Shown here piece after piece: positions 30,126 to 40,931 of a DNA stretch of 64,000 nucleotides. The stretch is taken from the NCBI GenBank assembly GCA_039105265.1, contig JAPFFF010000005.1, positions 5,565,501 through 5,629,500 of the forward strand, in the 5' to 3' direction. Under the pieces are notes generated by a model, which saw nothing but the letters and a program-made list of their open reading frames with translations, had not been told where the DNA came from and ran no database searches. The translations under genes and the position numbers were made by a program. The stretch is from Tritrichomonas musculus (Eukaryota; Parabasalia; Tritrichomonadida; Tritrichomonadidae). The number at the start of each line of letters is the position of its first letter. The stretch's first letter is position 1.

Positions 30126-30336
30126 AGTCTTATTAAAGATAGAAAGATTAATTAATATTTATAATATTATTAAAAAAGATTTTTTTCCTTTCAAAAATCC
30201 TTCACTCAAAATTTTGAATCTATTATCAAAAATTTATATTGGCAATTAAAAAAAAAAAAAAAGAAATATTGATTGTGGAAATTTAAATCATAAAATTCGA
30301 AGTAACCTTTTTAGATGAAATCAAGTTAGTTACATT

Positions 30337-30762
30337 TCATTTCATAGCTGGAAGTTGAGGAGGATATATTTGAAGCATTTCTGCAATAAAACTCCTCCTG
30401 GATTCTCTTTCATCTGCAAAACGGCTATTTGTTGGGCGGACAATCATTGCAACAGCGAATTTCAAGCGATTTTCTTTTTTAGGACTTTTTCTTTTGGCTC
30501 TCCATGCTCTTTGAATAACTGTTGCACAATACAATGGATATAACGATGAAAAGCGTGCAATCGCATTGGAAATTGTTTGAAGTGGGCGTCCTTTTGTTTC
30601 GAAAGCACCTGATTGTTGCAATAAAGTAACAAAAGCGTAAGTAGATCTGACTTGTGCAATTGTTCGCATGAATGTGTGAGGCGTTGCAATTGATTTTCAT
30701 CATAATCTGGAAATTTATAAAAGAATTTATTTTATTTTAACAGTCGATCAAACCGAGACAAC
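30337..30762 (-). pseudogene. IQ-motif protein remnant
   Basis: The 110-codon frame from an ATG at 30669 contains an IQ calmodulin-binding motif (VIQRAWRAKRK) near its middle. A second frame upstream (PDYDENQLQRLTHSCEQLHK, ~30660-30720) looks coding but has no ATG and would need a frame change near 30660. I see no trichomonad intron signals that could join them. It is either a short gene starting at 30669 or the 3' remainder of a larger gene broken next to the repeat island. Confidence 0.45.
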
Positions 30763-30825
30763 AAGAAAATTAAAAAAAACCAAAACATAAATATAAATAT
30801 AACACATTTTATTAAAATCAAACAA

Positions 30826-31830
30826 TTACTCATCCTCTGGGAAAACATTAAATTTATCTATAACAATCATCCATACAATTATTGCTGGCAAGAATATCAT
30901 GTTTGTCCAAAATATCATTGTTGATGCAACACCTTGTCCAACACCGCAATTAGAAGTCAATAAATAAGAAGCAACAGCTGTTGGTAATGCCATCATAACT
31001 ACGCATTGCTTTGCCACTTTCCCTTTTATTTTTAGGAGTTTACAAAAAAGAAGTGAAAAGGCAGGCATAATAACATGTCTTCCAATCAAACAGCAAATGA
31101 ATTGGACAATTGGACATGATATTAATGAATGCTCGGCCAAAAAGGCTCCAACACATAAGCATGAACCAGCAAAAACAATTTGGCTCATATAAATTAAAAT
31201 AGTGTCAAAGAATGTAAATATTGGTAATTTTAAAAGCGACCAGGAAACGCCAACAACATAACCTAAAATAATTGGATTAATAAAAATGCTTTTCAAAATG
31301 GCAAAACAAGAACTTAAAGTAAATTTTTCTTCTTCTTCACCTTTTTCACGATGTTCACGATTTGATTTATAAACATTATATAAAGTACTCATTACTAAAT
31401 AAATGGGGACAGTAACAATATCGTTACTCAAACAAATGATAAATACAATGACGTTATCATTTTCAGCCCATATACTATTAAAAATTGGTAGACCAATGAT
31501 AATATAATTTACATAAATAGCCGGAAGAACAGTAGAAAGAAATACTTCAAATTTGTCTTCAAATTTAAATAAAAATATAATTGTATATACAAGCAACGTT
31601 GATATTAATGAAAGTGCACCAATACAAAAGGGCATTAGATTGAATGAATATATGTCTCTCCTCGCAAGATTACTTGCTACAAGAAAAATAAAACAAGCTT
31701 TAAATTGAAATGAATTTAGTTTATGAAATGTATCTGAAGCAATTATTTTGGTTTTAGATAAGAAGAAACCAACAAGAATCATCAAAATAATTCCAAGACC
31801 AACTTGAATGACATTTGAGTAATTCGTCAT
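30826..31830 (-). CDS. Auxin efflux carrier family (Mem_trans) transporter
   Basis: The 334-residue, highly hydrophobic protein has about ten predicted membrane segments in two groups separated by a charged loop near residue 160 (SNREHREKGEEEEKF). The N-terminus (QVGLGIILMILVGFFLSKTK) and the C-terminal half (ALPTAVASYLLTSNCGVGQG) resemble the AEC/PIN-like family, which exports small organic anions in many eukaryotes and bacteria. The substrate cannot be told. ATG at 31830 lies just after ACATCA. Confidence 0.75.
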   Translation of the reverse strand: MTNYSNVIQVGLGIILMILVGFFLSKTKIIASDTFHKLNSFQFKACFIFLVASNLARRDIYSFNLMPFCIGALSLISTLLVYTIIFLFKFEDKFEVFLSTVLPAIYVNYIIIGLPIFNSIWAENDNVIVFIICLSNDIVTVPIYLVMSTLYNVYKSNREHREKGEEEEKFTLSSCFAILKSIFINPIILGYVVGVSWSLLKLPIFTFFDTILIYMSQIVFAGSCLCVGAFLAEHSLISCPIVQFICCLIGRHVIMPAFSLLFCKLLKIKGKVAKQCVVMMALPTAVASYLLTSNCGVGQGVASTMIFWTNMIFLPAIIVWMIVIDKFNVFPEDE

Positions 31831-32177
31831 TGATGTTAATCAAAAAAATGTAATTGCTTTAATGAAATTTTTCTTTATTCAAAAAGTCATTTCGATAAAA
31901 ATTTCATTTCAATTTTAGCTTTGATTCAAAGACTTTGAATCATTCTAATTACTCAATTTTTAAAATGCATTTAAATTAGTTATTATCCAATCTAAAATCA
32001 TTGCAATGTAATACGCAAATAAATATATTTCTATTTTTTCACAATTTAATATTATTGAATAATCATTTTTTCTTGATGCCTTACTTATTATCACTCTACT
32101 TCTATTATTGGGATATACAATACATTTCTTTAAAAACAAACAAGAGAAAAACGTTTAAAAATATTTAATAAATCATA

Positions 32178-32897
32178 TTATATAATATTAATATCATCTT
32201 CCGCTCTTGCTTTCATAGTAAATGATGGACCTGTTAATGTAGAACCAAGATCACGATAACCTGGAGTAATTGGAGGACCTTTATCTTTTGGACGATCATG
32301 AAAGCCGATTTTAGGCGCTGATGGGAGGACATAATTATATTTTGGCTTGTATGCACAAGGTCCAGGAGATATTGAATTAGCATAATGAAAATCATGACAT
32401 CCCTTCATTGAATATCCAGCTTTTCCTGTTGCGTCAAATGAATGATCACGTAGCATATATATACCAGGCCCAGGTCCTGGGGTTGCATCTGAACTTCTCA
32501 TTGATAAAGATGTCGCAGAACCACCTTTCCCTTCGTTTTTGGGGTAACGTTTCTTTAAGCTTGAAATAGGCGGTCGCATTCCTATCTTTCGTGCATCCGA
32601 GCCAAAAGTTGGAGGCAAATAAGTTGGCCCAGGAGTTGAATAAGAAGATTTAACTTCAGTCTTGCCATGCAGAGTAATTGGCGCCACTTTCCCTATTGTT
32701 GATGGAAGATTATAAAATGGCGCATCAACCATATTTGAATTAAGTGAGTGTCTACCTTTAAATTTAATTGGCGGGCATTGCTTTCCGTTGAACTTACGCT
32801 TTATATTGTAATATGCAGGGCCTGGCGATAAAGTAGCCATGCTCTTTGATACATGCGCTATACATTCACCTCGATCCAATTGATCCATCTCGCTCAT
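32178..32897 (-). CDS. SHIPPO-repeat protein (ODF3/STPG-like)
   Basis: It contains repeated PGP-x-Y motifs of the SHIPPO type (SPGPAYYNIK, TPGPTYLPP, TPGPGPGIYML, SPGPCAYKPK) spaced 30-60 residues apart. Such proteins are associated with axonemal microtubules in flagellated cells. The frame is open upstream to 32990, but I choose the ATG at 32897: a TCACTTTTTT initiator-like motif sits 13-22 bases before it, and the extra 31 residues look like translated leader. About 239 residues. Divergent from the gene at 33321. Confidence 0.75.
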   Translation of the reverse strand: MSEMDQLDRGECIAHVSKSMATLSPGPAYYNIKRKFNGKQCPPIKFKGRHSLNSNMVDAPFYNLPSTIGKVAPITLHGKTEVKSSYSTPGPTYLPPTFGSDARKIGMRPPISSLKKRYPKNEGKGGSATSLSMRSSDATPGPGPGIYMLRDHSFDATGKAGYSMKGCHDFHYANSISPGPCAYKPKYNYVLPSAPKIGFHDRPKDKGPPITPGYRDLGSTLTGPSFTMKARAEDDINII

Positions 32898-32910
32898 CTT
32901 TATAACGAGC

Positions 32911-32920
32911 AAAAAAGTGA
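32911..32920 (-). promoter_or_regulatory. Initiator-like motif of the SHIPPO gene
   Basis: TCACTTTTTT on the minus strand lies 13 bases upstream of the ATG. It matches the trichomonad initiator pattern TCA-Y-T-rich and decides the start codon. Confidence 0.5.
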
Positions 32921-33320
32921 CACGATAAATTTTATTGAAAAATAAATTTATTTTTTCTAATATAAATGAAACTCTTTGAGTAACTTCCAAGACTGAATTA
33001 GAGCTCCTGAAATGATAACTTATATCCTGAAGTTTATACTTTTCTTACCTGAAACTTTGAATTAATTTCATACCTATTTTATTATTTACGAGTTGCCAGC
33101 CACGAAAAATATATATCCCAGCATAAACATAATGCTAATAGGTATGACATTAACTTACAAATGTTTAAAAATGATGGGATACCTGTATTTGTTGCTAATT
33201 GATTAGAGATTATATTTCTGTAAACGTATATGAATACTTTTATGAAAAAGTTGATCGACTTTTTTTAATAAACGTCAAAAAAATAAATTAAAAAAAGGAA
33301 ATAGAGGATAGATTCACCTT

Positions 33321-34235
33321 ATGCACCAAGACAAGGCTGAACTCTATGTTCGAATAGTTCCCTTTACAAATGCTGATCACAAACGGATTTCTCGTAATAA
33401 AAATAATCCCTTACAGCGTATTAAAGTTTCGAATAATACTACGTTATATACAATTTCGAGTTATATTCACGGACAAGCTAGCGGCCCAGACCAAAAACTC
33501 CTTTCTGTTTCATTACATGTTCCTTTTAGTAATAAGTGCGTTCAACTTCCACTCTCTATGAGTGTTGCTGATTTTTTACTAATCACAAATCAAGTGAAAC
33601 AAGGCGAATTAAGATATAGATTTGATAGAACTGATGAACAAAATCAACAGCAATATCAATTTCTTCAGCAATCAACAGGCCAAATGATGCAACAACAAAA
33701 CCAATTTTATCAAAGCAATCCAAATGCTCCTAATCAAATCCCATATGACATGAATTCCAATCGTAGTTCGAGAAGCAATAACCTGCAATATCAGAAAACT
33801 AATATATTGAATTCAAATTTCAATAACGAACAGAATTATCATATTCATTCTTTAAATCCACCATCAGGAACATATACATATGATACAAATGTTAATATAA
33901 ATCCAGTTCTTAACACCGCTAACGTTGACAATGCAAATAAAATTAATTTTGCTACCAATTCAACAAACTCTAATGATAATTCGATACGTCAACAAGACTC
34001 GCCTCCTACATATCCTCTTCCAGATTTTCTACAACCACCTGTAAATACAGATTCAAACAACTTAAACATTTTTCATTCTGGCTTTCATCTGTTTTCTAAT
34101 TCTTTCAGCAGTAGCTTCCCAACAATGATCGATTCATTGAATTATAGTCAAAATCCATATGAAGCTAGTCAAAATACACCATCAAAAGAATCCATATCTC
34201 TTAAAAATGATCTTGAAAATATTCTTCGCAAATAA
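33321..34235 (+). CDS. Unknown Q/N-rich protein
   Basis: 304 residues. The first ~100 (ELYVRIVPFTNADHKRISRN to LRYRFDR) look globular with alternating hydrophobic residues, possibly a ubiquitin-like or RAWUL-type fold, but this is only an impression. The rest is Asn/Gln/Ser-rich and probably disordered. TCACCTT sits immediately before the ATG. I do not recognise the family. Confidence 0.7.
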   Translation: MHQDKAELYVRIVPFTNADHKRISRNKNNPLQRIKVSNNTTLYTISSYIHGQASGPDQKLLSVSLHVPFSNKCVQLPLSMSVADFLLITNQVKQGELRYRFDRTDEQNQQQYQFLQQSTGQMMQQQNQFYQSNPNAPNQIPYDMNSNRSSRSNNLQYQKTNILNSNFNNEQNYHIHSLNPPSGTYTYDTNVNINPVLNTANVDNANKINFATNSTNSNDNSIRQQDSPPTYPLPDFLQPPVNTDSNNLNIFHSGFHLFSNSFSSSFPTMIDSLNYSQNPYEASQNTPSKESISLKNDLENILRK

Positions 34236-35382
34236 GCAATATTGTATTAAAAACATTTTTCTTTGAAAAATATTCGTTCGGTATAGCTTTCTCTTATGTA
34301 TCAATTTAATTGTTATATTCTTTCAGAATAAAATATGAAATTTAAACATAAATACTACTTTATACTTTACAAATATTTTCAAAATCTATGAATTTGACAA
34401 CACTAACATAAGTAATATTTCTATTAATTTTTTTGTGAAGATAATCAACTCTATAATACTTTATGAAGTTACTATTGCCAAAGTCCAAAAATCAACTTTT
34501 GGGTAATCTGCAAAAATCAAGATTTTAGGAATTAGACATTTCTGATATAACAATTTTTTCGATTCATATATATACAAAATCTAAAACTATGAGATTTGAT
34601 ATGAAAAGGAAAAGAAAATTAACAAAAAATACATGCTGCATTATTTATTTTTTATAAGGAAATATTCAACTCATAAGTTGCAAGGTTGTCTATTTTTTTT
34701 TCATTTCTTTCAGTGCTCTCGCATCGACCACATCTTCAATATATGATATAGTTGCTATTTTCACAAAACAAATGCTTTAGAAGTGTTTCTAAATAATAAT
34801 TATTGACAATATGAAAAATATCTGCATGGCTTTTTATCAGTAAATTGATTGCTCCGACATTCATATAATCGATTTACCTGTATATTAGAGTTTCTCCATA
34901 AATATCTTCTTATTTATATAGGAAGTTACCTACTAATGTCAAATTAGAAATCAGAACTATAAGTTTTAATAAACTTAATTATAACTTCAAGACTTTTGTT
35001 ATCGGAATCTTTATATTTATATTTTACATTCGCTGACTAAGTAAATTATCTAATGATTTTGACGTATATGATGTAATAATACCATCAAAATGAATTCAAC
35101 ATTCTGCAGAAGATGCATTAATCATATTTTCTAGGGTTACTTACTTTTTTTTTTGAATTATTATCATACCTGGGAAAATAATTCCGAATTCTTTTACGAA
35201 AACAGTAAATCCAAATTTTATATTTAAATCCAAACTACTTTATTTTTGGAAGATAGTAAACTTCGTTTTTTTTTCAATATAAAGATTTATTAATATAAAG
35301 ATTTATTAATCGAAACTTTTCAAATAATCCACGCTTTGCAAAAGAACAAAATATAATATTTATTTATAAATATGATATTTAA
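34236..35382. other. Intergenic, nothing recognised
   Basis: 1.1 kb of AT-rich DNA between two genes that converge here. It has only very short frames and no RNA gene. Confidence 0.6.
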
Positions 35383-37032
35383 TTATTTTGGCTTAATAGC
35401 TTTCTGCTTAATGAATCCTTGATTTTTAAGATCTCTATATATTTTATAACTCATGACTTGTCCATCTTCTGTTTCAACTTCCTCATCACCAGGTTGCCAG
35501 ACTTCGTGTTCAAGTGTCTTTTTGATTTTGTCATATAATTGTAGAGCCTCGCTCACTTTAGTTACATATAAAAAGTGCCTTGTTGGAGGTATTCCAATCG
35601 CCTTTAGGCCATTAATATGCTTTGTATCAAAGAAATGCCTCTCAAAAGATAAGGAACCCCAATAACTCTTATTTCCGCATATTTCACATTTATATTCAAC
35701 AGAAAGACCATGAAGTTTATATAGCCAATATGGAATAGGCTTCCCATCCCATCCGAGAGGAAGACCTTTTGGATTATAAAAGTGTTGTTCATCCTCATCA
35801 TCACTTTCATCAAAAACAATTGGTGCATCAAGATTAGCTTCTGCTTCCAAAACAGCTGCTGATAGAGTTTGACGTCGTTTTGTATTTTCTATTGAAGCAA
35901 CAAGTTTTGGTCGAACTCGTTCTATTAATTGAAAGAGTGTGTAACATTGCTTATCATGTTTAACGCTTTTCATGCGACGCTCTTCTATTAAATTAGAAAG
36001 ACCACCAGCTTTCTCAGCTTTTTCTTCGTTCTTTTGGTGGCTCTTTTGTTTCGTATGATTTTGTAATAATTCAGGTGTATCAAAGTATCGATTACAAAAA
36101 GCACAGTAATAATCAGTTTTTTTTTTTTGTTGATTTTGTTGAAAATCACTTTCACTATATTGCCTTTCAAAGGAGGCATCAATGGATTTAAGGCAAGAGT
36201 CGATATCAAAAAATGGATCTGTTCTGGTTATGAAAGATATAAGATAATCAATAAAAGATTGTAAAAATTTTTCACCTTGCGGTGTTTTAGGAATGAAGTC
36301 TATTTTGTTTGCATTGTTTATTTTTTCCAAAAACTCTAAATATGAAATAATTCCTTCATTTTGCTTATTAGATGCAATTAAACTTGCATTCAAATTAATG
36401 TTTTTCAATAGGTTTGAAGTAGTCAGTTTTTGCTGGTTTTGGTTTTGGATTGTAGAAATATATTCTCTATGAAGATCATATAAATCAAGATATTGCCCAT
36501 AACATTCTTCTCCACTAAATTTGGTTAGAGCTTCATCTGTTTCGGGAACAATTACTTTTTTGTTTTTCCTTGATTTTTTTTCATTTCCACTCTCTTTTCT
36601 CTTTCTTCTCCATTCTTGATATCGATCATTATCGTAAAACATACTTAAATGAATAGTTCCTTTAATATCAGTAACCATATCATTCATATTAACTTCTCCT
36701 GCAAGCTTTTTTTGATTTTCTTCAGGTGAGTCATTTTCGCCTTTTTCGTTTTGTCGATCAGCAATCTCTTGATGGAATTGGATTCTACGTTCAAGGTCTG
36801 TATAAAAAGAAGTTATTGGGTCTTCAACGCGTTCAATTCCTTTTTCAAGCGTTTTGAGGATTTGAGTTGATGTTTTTTGTATTTCACGAGCATAACGTGC
36901 TTCATGATGAGTACAATATGCGGCCTCTTTGATTGTGCGAGGAGGATTAAGCATAAGATGCACAGCACGTTTGCGAAACTCCTCAATATCTTGATATTGT
37001 TGTCGAAGTTTTTCAAGAGGAGTAGAAGTCAT
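35383..37032 (-). CDS. SF3A3: Splicing factor 3A subunit 3 (SF3a60/Prp9)
   Basis: A core U2 snRNP protein needed for branch-site recognition. The N-terminus (TPLEKLRQQYQDIEEFRKRAV) is the SF3a60-binding helix. There is one C2H2 finger in the middle (YCAFCNRYFDTPELLQNHTK) and the diagnostic C-terminal block: GLPLGWDGKPIPYWLYKLHG, CEICGN...FERHF...KHINGLKAIGI and TRHFLYVT. About 549 residues, near the human length of 501. I place the start at 37032 because TCAATTTTTTTTT lies just upstream; the frame is open to 37092. The preceding gene on this strand ends 142 bp away. Confidence 0.92.
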   Translation of the reverse strand: MTSTPLEKLRQQYQDIEEFRKRAVHLMLNPPRTIKEAAYCTHHEARYAREIQKTSTQILKTLEKGIERVEDPITSFYTDLERRIQFHQEIADRQNEKGENDSPEENQKKLAGEVNMNDMVTDIKGTIHLSMFYDNDRYQEWRRKRKESGNEKKSRKNKKVIVPETDEALTKFSGEECYGQYLDLYDLHREYISTIQNQNQQKLTTSNLLKNINLNASLIASNKQNEGIISYLEFLEKINNANKIDFIPKTPQGEKFLQSFIDYLISFITRTDPFFDIDSCLKSIDASFERQYSESDFQQNQQKKKTDYYCAFCNRYFDTPELLQNHTKQKSHQKNEEKAEKAGGLSNLIEERRMKSVKHDKQCYTLFQLIERVRPKLVASIENTKRRQTLSAAVLEAEANLDAPIVFDESDDEDEQHFYNPKGLPLGWDGKPIPYWLYKLHGLSVEYKCEICGNKSYWGSLSFERHFFDTKHINGLKAIGIPPTRHFLYVTKVSEALQLYDKIKKTLEHEVWQPGDEEVETEDGQVMSYKIYRDLKNQGFIKQKAIKPK

Positions 37033-37174
37033 TAAATCAAAAAAAAAAATTGAATTCATAATTGTTTTCTGAATGATTTGGCTCAAACCCATAAAAAGGC
37101 AAAAAGAAATAATAACAATAACAATAAAATTATATAGATAAATTTATAAAAACAAATAAAATTCAAACAAAATA

Positions 37175-40100
37175 CTAATTATTAACATTATTAACATTAT
37201 TAACATTATCATCAACTGCGTTTCCTGAATCAAGCAATTTAACTGATTCCTGAACCTCCATTTCAACATTATCTTCTTCTTCTTTTAGCTCTTGCTCTTT
37301 TCTTAATTTTTCTTTTTCTAATTCAATTTTTCTTAATTCTTCTTCATATGTTTCTCTCCATTTTGTCAAATTCTCTTTCACAATATCTAAACTTGCCTCA
37401 AGTTCAGGAAATATTCTAAATACAGACATAAAAAGAGGAAGTACATAAATTTCATAAAAATCAATTTCCAATTTCGGAATGCTCATGTTACTTCTATCAT
37501 TCTTTTCTGACGACAGCTCCATATTCTGAGCTTTTTCAACATCACCTTGCTTAAAGAACTCCTCAGAAATCAACTGGAACCATTTTTGAGCAATATCAAA
37601 TGGCCTAGCTGCATTAGACAAATTTGCCACTTGCATTAACATTTTCATTGCCAAAATTCGATGCTGCTCATTTGCCAAATTAATTGGACCTTGGTCCATT
37701 ATTGCATTAGCATTCTTTACTAATTTCAAGTGCTGATCCATGTTGGTAGCCAGTATCATTTGGATGATATAATTCCATATTTTTTTCAATTCATCCTTTT
37801 CAAGGGCGTGAAAGATGTTAGCATTATCTTGTGTAATTATATAAATTGTCAAAGAACAATGATGCATCTCCATAACACCCAATCCTTTATAAAGCAATCC
37901 GTAAGGAGTTTGAGCATTAACGTTGTAAACATTGTCATAACCTTGATGACCAACGTCATGACATAAAGATGCAATGCAAATTGCAAATAATTCAAGACCA
38001 GTGAACACTTTATCCATACCTGAGCTTTTAATCAGGTATGAATAATATTGAAGGACATCTATTGCATGTATCCAATTATGAAATGGTGCATCATTATATA
38101 ATGATCTAATTTTATACAAAAATGTAAAGAAGAGTTCGCTTGTAATACTAAATCGTTCAAGGAGTTGAAAAGAAGTGAAGATTGTAAAGGCTACTTTAAA
38201 TAAACCAATTCCATTAAAATCTACACAGAAAAAGTCCAATTTATATAGATTACGAGCTTTTTGAGAAGGAAAGGTCAATTTACTAGGAGTATGATATGAA
38301 GTTCTTTCAAAATTACCAATCCATTTACTCATTTCTAGCTCAGTTTTCCCTCTTTCAATCAGCTCTTTCATCTTCTTTTTTTCTAGAGTGATGGCGATGA
38401 GAGATGTCATTGATTGGAGTAATGATAGATCATCTTTAGTGAAAGCTCCGTCTTTCTTGTTGATTAATTCAACAACACCAAGAACTCCTCCTTCAGAAGA
38501 GACAACAGGAACTGATAAAATTGATTTCGTTTTATAACCGGTTTTAAAATCAATAGTTTTATTAAAACGCGGATCATGATAGGCATCATTCAAAATAATG
38601 GACTCTTTCTTGTTCACTGAAAAAGCAGCTATACCGTTTTTTAAAGGAATCGTTTGTGGCATATTTTCGCTATCTGTTATGTATGTTGTTAGAGCTTCAA
38701 CAACTTCATCATAAATAAATAAGGAGGATCGATCAGCACCGATGATTTTCTTGACATTTTTCATGATGTCATTGAGAACAAACATCATATTTTTCGAGTT
38801 GGCAAGAACTCGTGTTGAATCCATAAAGGCTGTTATTTTTAAGGTATTTTCAAAAGTACTTTCATATAAAACCTTGTTTTCAAGGAGAAGGCCGCAAAAT
38901 TGGCCGAATATATTAACATATGATAAATCATTATTTGAGAAAGGCTTCTCATCTTTTCTGTTTAATAATTGAATAACCCCAATGATTTCTTGGCGGTTAT
39001 TTTTGACAGGAACTGATAAAACACTTTTCGTATGATATCCATTTTGTAGATCAAAGGTGGAATCAAAATTTAAGTCTTCATAAACATCAGAAATATTAAA
39101 TATTTTACCAGAACGATAAGTTTCACCAACTATTTTGTCTTCAACTGACTTTTTTACTTCTGATTTCATCGAGGTAGCAATTTGTGAAACTAATAAAGAT
39201 CGTCTCTTGTCATAAGTAAAAAGAAATGTTCTATCTGAGTTGGCTAATGATTCAATGCTTTGTATCGTTTCTTTTAATATTTCGGAAATAGGAGTTCCTT
39301 CAGCTAACATTGTATTTAAATTCTTCATATAATGAACACATCGTTTTTCTGCCGAATTTCGTGTATGACTAGAGCCTTTCATTGAAAATCGCTCAGAATT
39401 ATCTAGCGCTAATACTAGATATGGAGCTAGCATTCTAAGACGTGTCTCATCTTCTGTTGTAAAAACAGGAATCCCTTTTTTTCCACGAACAACAATAGCA
39501 TATCTTAAATTTTGCTTCGGGTTGATCAATGGCATTACTAAAACGCTCTCATTTGCAGCACCATCAACTTCAGCACAATATGTTGACTGCGATTTACTCT
39601 CAGCACAGTTAATTGGATAACCTTTTGCAATTGATTCACCTGCAATTCCAGCTTTCGTAATATCAACTTTAACAACTGTTCGATGAAACATTTGAAGAAT
39701 TCTCGTATTTCCATTGTAACGCCAAATTTCACTTTTTGTACAATTGAACATTGAAGCCATTCGACGATGAAAAAGGAGAAGATATTGTTCTATTTCCATA
39801 ACTTGCATAAGTTCACCACATTGCAAATGCGGAAATTTCTGAGAATATACCCAAGGACTGTAAATTTTGAATTTTTTAATAAAAAATTGAATAAATTCTT
39901 CATCATCTTCTGTAAATTCATCTAATCCTTCATCACGTGAAACCTCGACAACAGAACAAATGTTGTTGTTTGAGTCCCATAAAGGAAAAAGAATAACAAT
40001 TGTTCCAGGTGGAGTAATTAATGAATCGATTTCTTCGCAATATGAAGTATGCTCTGCACTATTTGATATCTTAATTACTTCTCGAGTATAGAATGTAAAT

Positions 40101-40639
40101 CCAACAAGTCCTACTGAATGTTTAACCATTTTGTGGACTCTTTCTGAATATAATGCATGCAACGATGGAATATCTTGCCAAAATGTAACTTTAGATGCAT
40201 GAAGTATAACTGAAATTGTTTCTTCGACAGCTGAATGAAGCGGCATATTAGTTGCATTGACTAAAAAAGCTTCTAATATAGAATCGTATCTTAAATATCT
40301 TTCCAAAGTTCCATAAACACGAGGACCTCGATTACGAAATGATTCACTATCATTTGTTGGCGCTTGACTATTATTTTTCTGGTGCGAGTTTTTCAAAGCT
40401 GGTAAAAAACCAGTTACACCAATTGCTGATGATGCACGATTTGATGAACTTGGATCATTGTTTTTTTTAAAAGATTGATTTGATGGCGATACCGGATTTG
40501 CCACATTTAATCTTGGTACTTGATATGAAGAACGAATATTTCGTAAGTAAGGGGTTTGCGGGTTAGGAGGAGCATCAGTTTCAAAATTGCGCAATTGCTT
40601 TTTAGGAGATTTTGGCGGGGAATTGCTCCTTTGATTCAT
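37175..40639 (-). CDS. Four-GAF cyclic nucleotide phosphodiesterase-like protein
   Basis: 1154 residues. A disordered N-terminus is followed by four GAF domains (about 125-275, 305-440, 465-600 and 625-745; the last two are clearest, with LNFDSTFDLQNGYHTKSVLSVPV and FNKTIDFKTGYKTKSILSVPV). A class I PDE HD domain follows: HNWIHAIDV near 853, CHDVGHQGYDN near 894 and MEMHHC. It then ends in an acidic coiled coil. GAF pairs in animal PDEs bind cGMP or cAMP and regulate catalysis. The conserved metal-ligand Asp of the (A/C)DLS motif is Asn here (ANLSN, ~1005) and the invariant substrate Gln is Glu (IPKLEIDF, ~1058), so activity is doubtful. It ends in repeated NNV. Confidence 0.88.
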   Translation of the reverse strand: MNQRSNSPPKSPKKQLRNFETDAPPNPQTPYLRNIRSSYQVPRLNVANPVSPSNQSFKKNNDPSSSNRASSAIGVTGFLPALKNSHQKNNSQAPTNDSESFRNRGPRVYGTLERYLRYDSILEAFLVNATNMPLHSAVEETISVILHASKVTFWQDIPSLHALYSERVHKMVKHSVGLVGFTFYTREVIKISNSAEHTSYCEEIDSLITPPGTIVILFPLWDSNNNICSVVEVSRDEGLDEFTEDDEEFIQFFIKKFKIYSPWVYSQKFPHLQCGELMQVMEIEQYLLLFHRRMASMFNCTKSEIWRYNGNTRILQMFHRTVVKVDITKAGIAGESIAKGYPINCAESKSQSTYCAEVDGAANESVLVMPLINPKQNLRYAIVVRGKKGIPVFTTEDETRLRMLAPYLVLALDNSERFSMKGSSHTRNSAEKRCVHYMKNLNTMLAEGTPISEILKETIQSIESLANSDRTFLFTYDKRRSLLVSQIATSMKSEVKKSVEDKIVGETYRSGKIFNISDVYEDLNFDSTFDLQNGYHTKSVLSVPVKNNRQEIIGVIQLLNRKDEKPFSNNDLSYVNIFGQFCGLLLENKVLYESTFENTLKITAFMDSTRVLANSKNMMFVLNDIMKNVKKIIGADRSSLFIYDEVVEALTTYITDSENMPQTIPLKNGIAAFSVNKKESIILNDAYHDPRFNKTIDFKTGYKTKSILSVPVVSSEGGVLGVVELINKKDGAFTKDDLSLLQSMTSLIAITLEKKKMKELIERGKTELEMSKWIGNFERTSYHTPSKLTFPSQKARNLYKLDFFCVDFNGIGLFKVAFTIFTSFQLLERFSITSELFFTFLYKIRSLYNDAPFHNWIHAIDVLQYYSYLIKSSGMDKVFTGLELFAICIASLCHDVGHQGYDNVYNVNAQTPYGLLYKGLGVMEMHHCSLTIYIITQDNANIFHALEKDELKKIWNYIIQMILATNMDQHLKLVKNANAIMDQGPINLANEQHRILAMKMLMQVANLSNAARPFDIAQKWFQLISEEFFKQGDVEKAQNMELSSEKNDRSNMSIPKLEIDFYEIYVLPLFMSVFRIFPELEASLDIVKENLTKWRETYEEELRKIELEKEKLRKEQELKEEEDNVEMEVQESVKLLDSGNAVDDNVNNVNNVNN

Positions 40640-40931
40640 GATTTTGTTTTAAATTGAGGAAATTCAATGAATTGAATTTCATTCAAAAAACATGAGAATA
40701 ACTAACGATTTTTTATTTGATTTGTATATTTTTATTTCAAGTTTTTTATTCGAAAATTTATATTAAATACTAGTTTTCTAATTATATCCTCAGATCTCAA
40801 TACAATTCTATAAGACCATTTAAACACTTAAAAAATTATTTTGAATTTATTTCAATTTTTACATAATCATTCAAATTTTGAATAATTTAAATACGTTAGA
40901 TAAAAAAAAATTTTGAAGTATTCTATATCAA

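Noticed and set aside
30337-30703. Alternative minus-strand frames starting at 30703 and 30689
   Set aside because: They overlap the IQ-motif frame in other phases and end in low-complexity residues; at most the upstream part is a frameshifted piece of the same gene.
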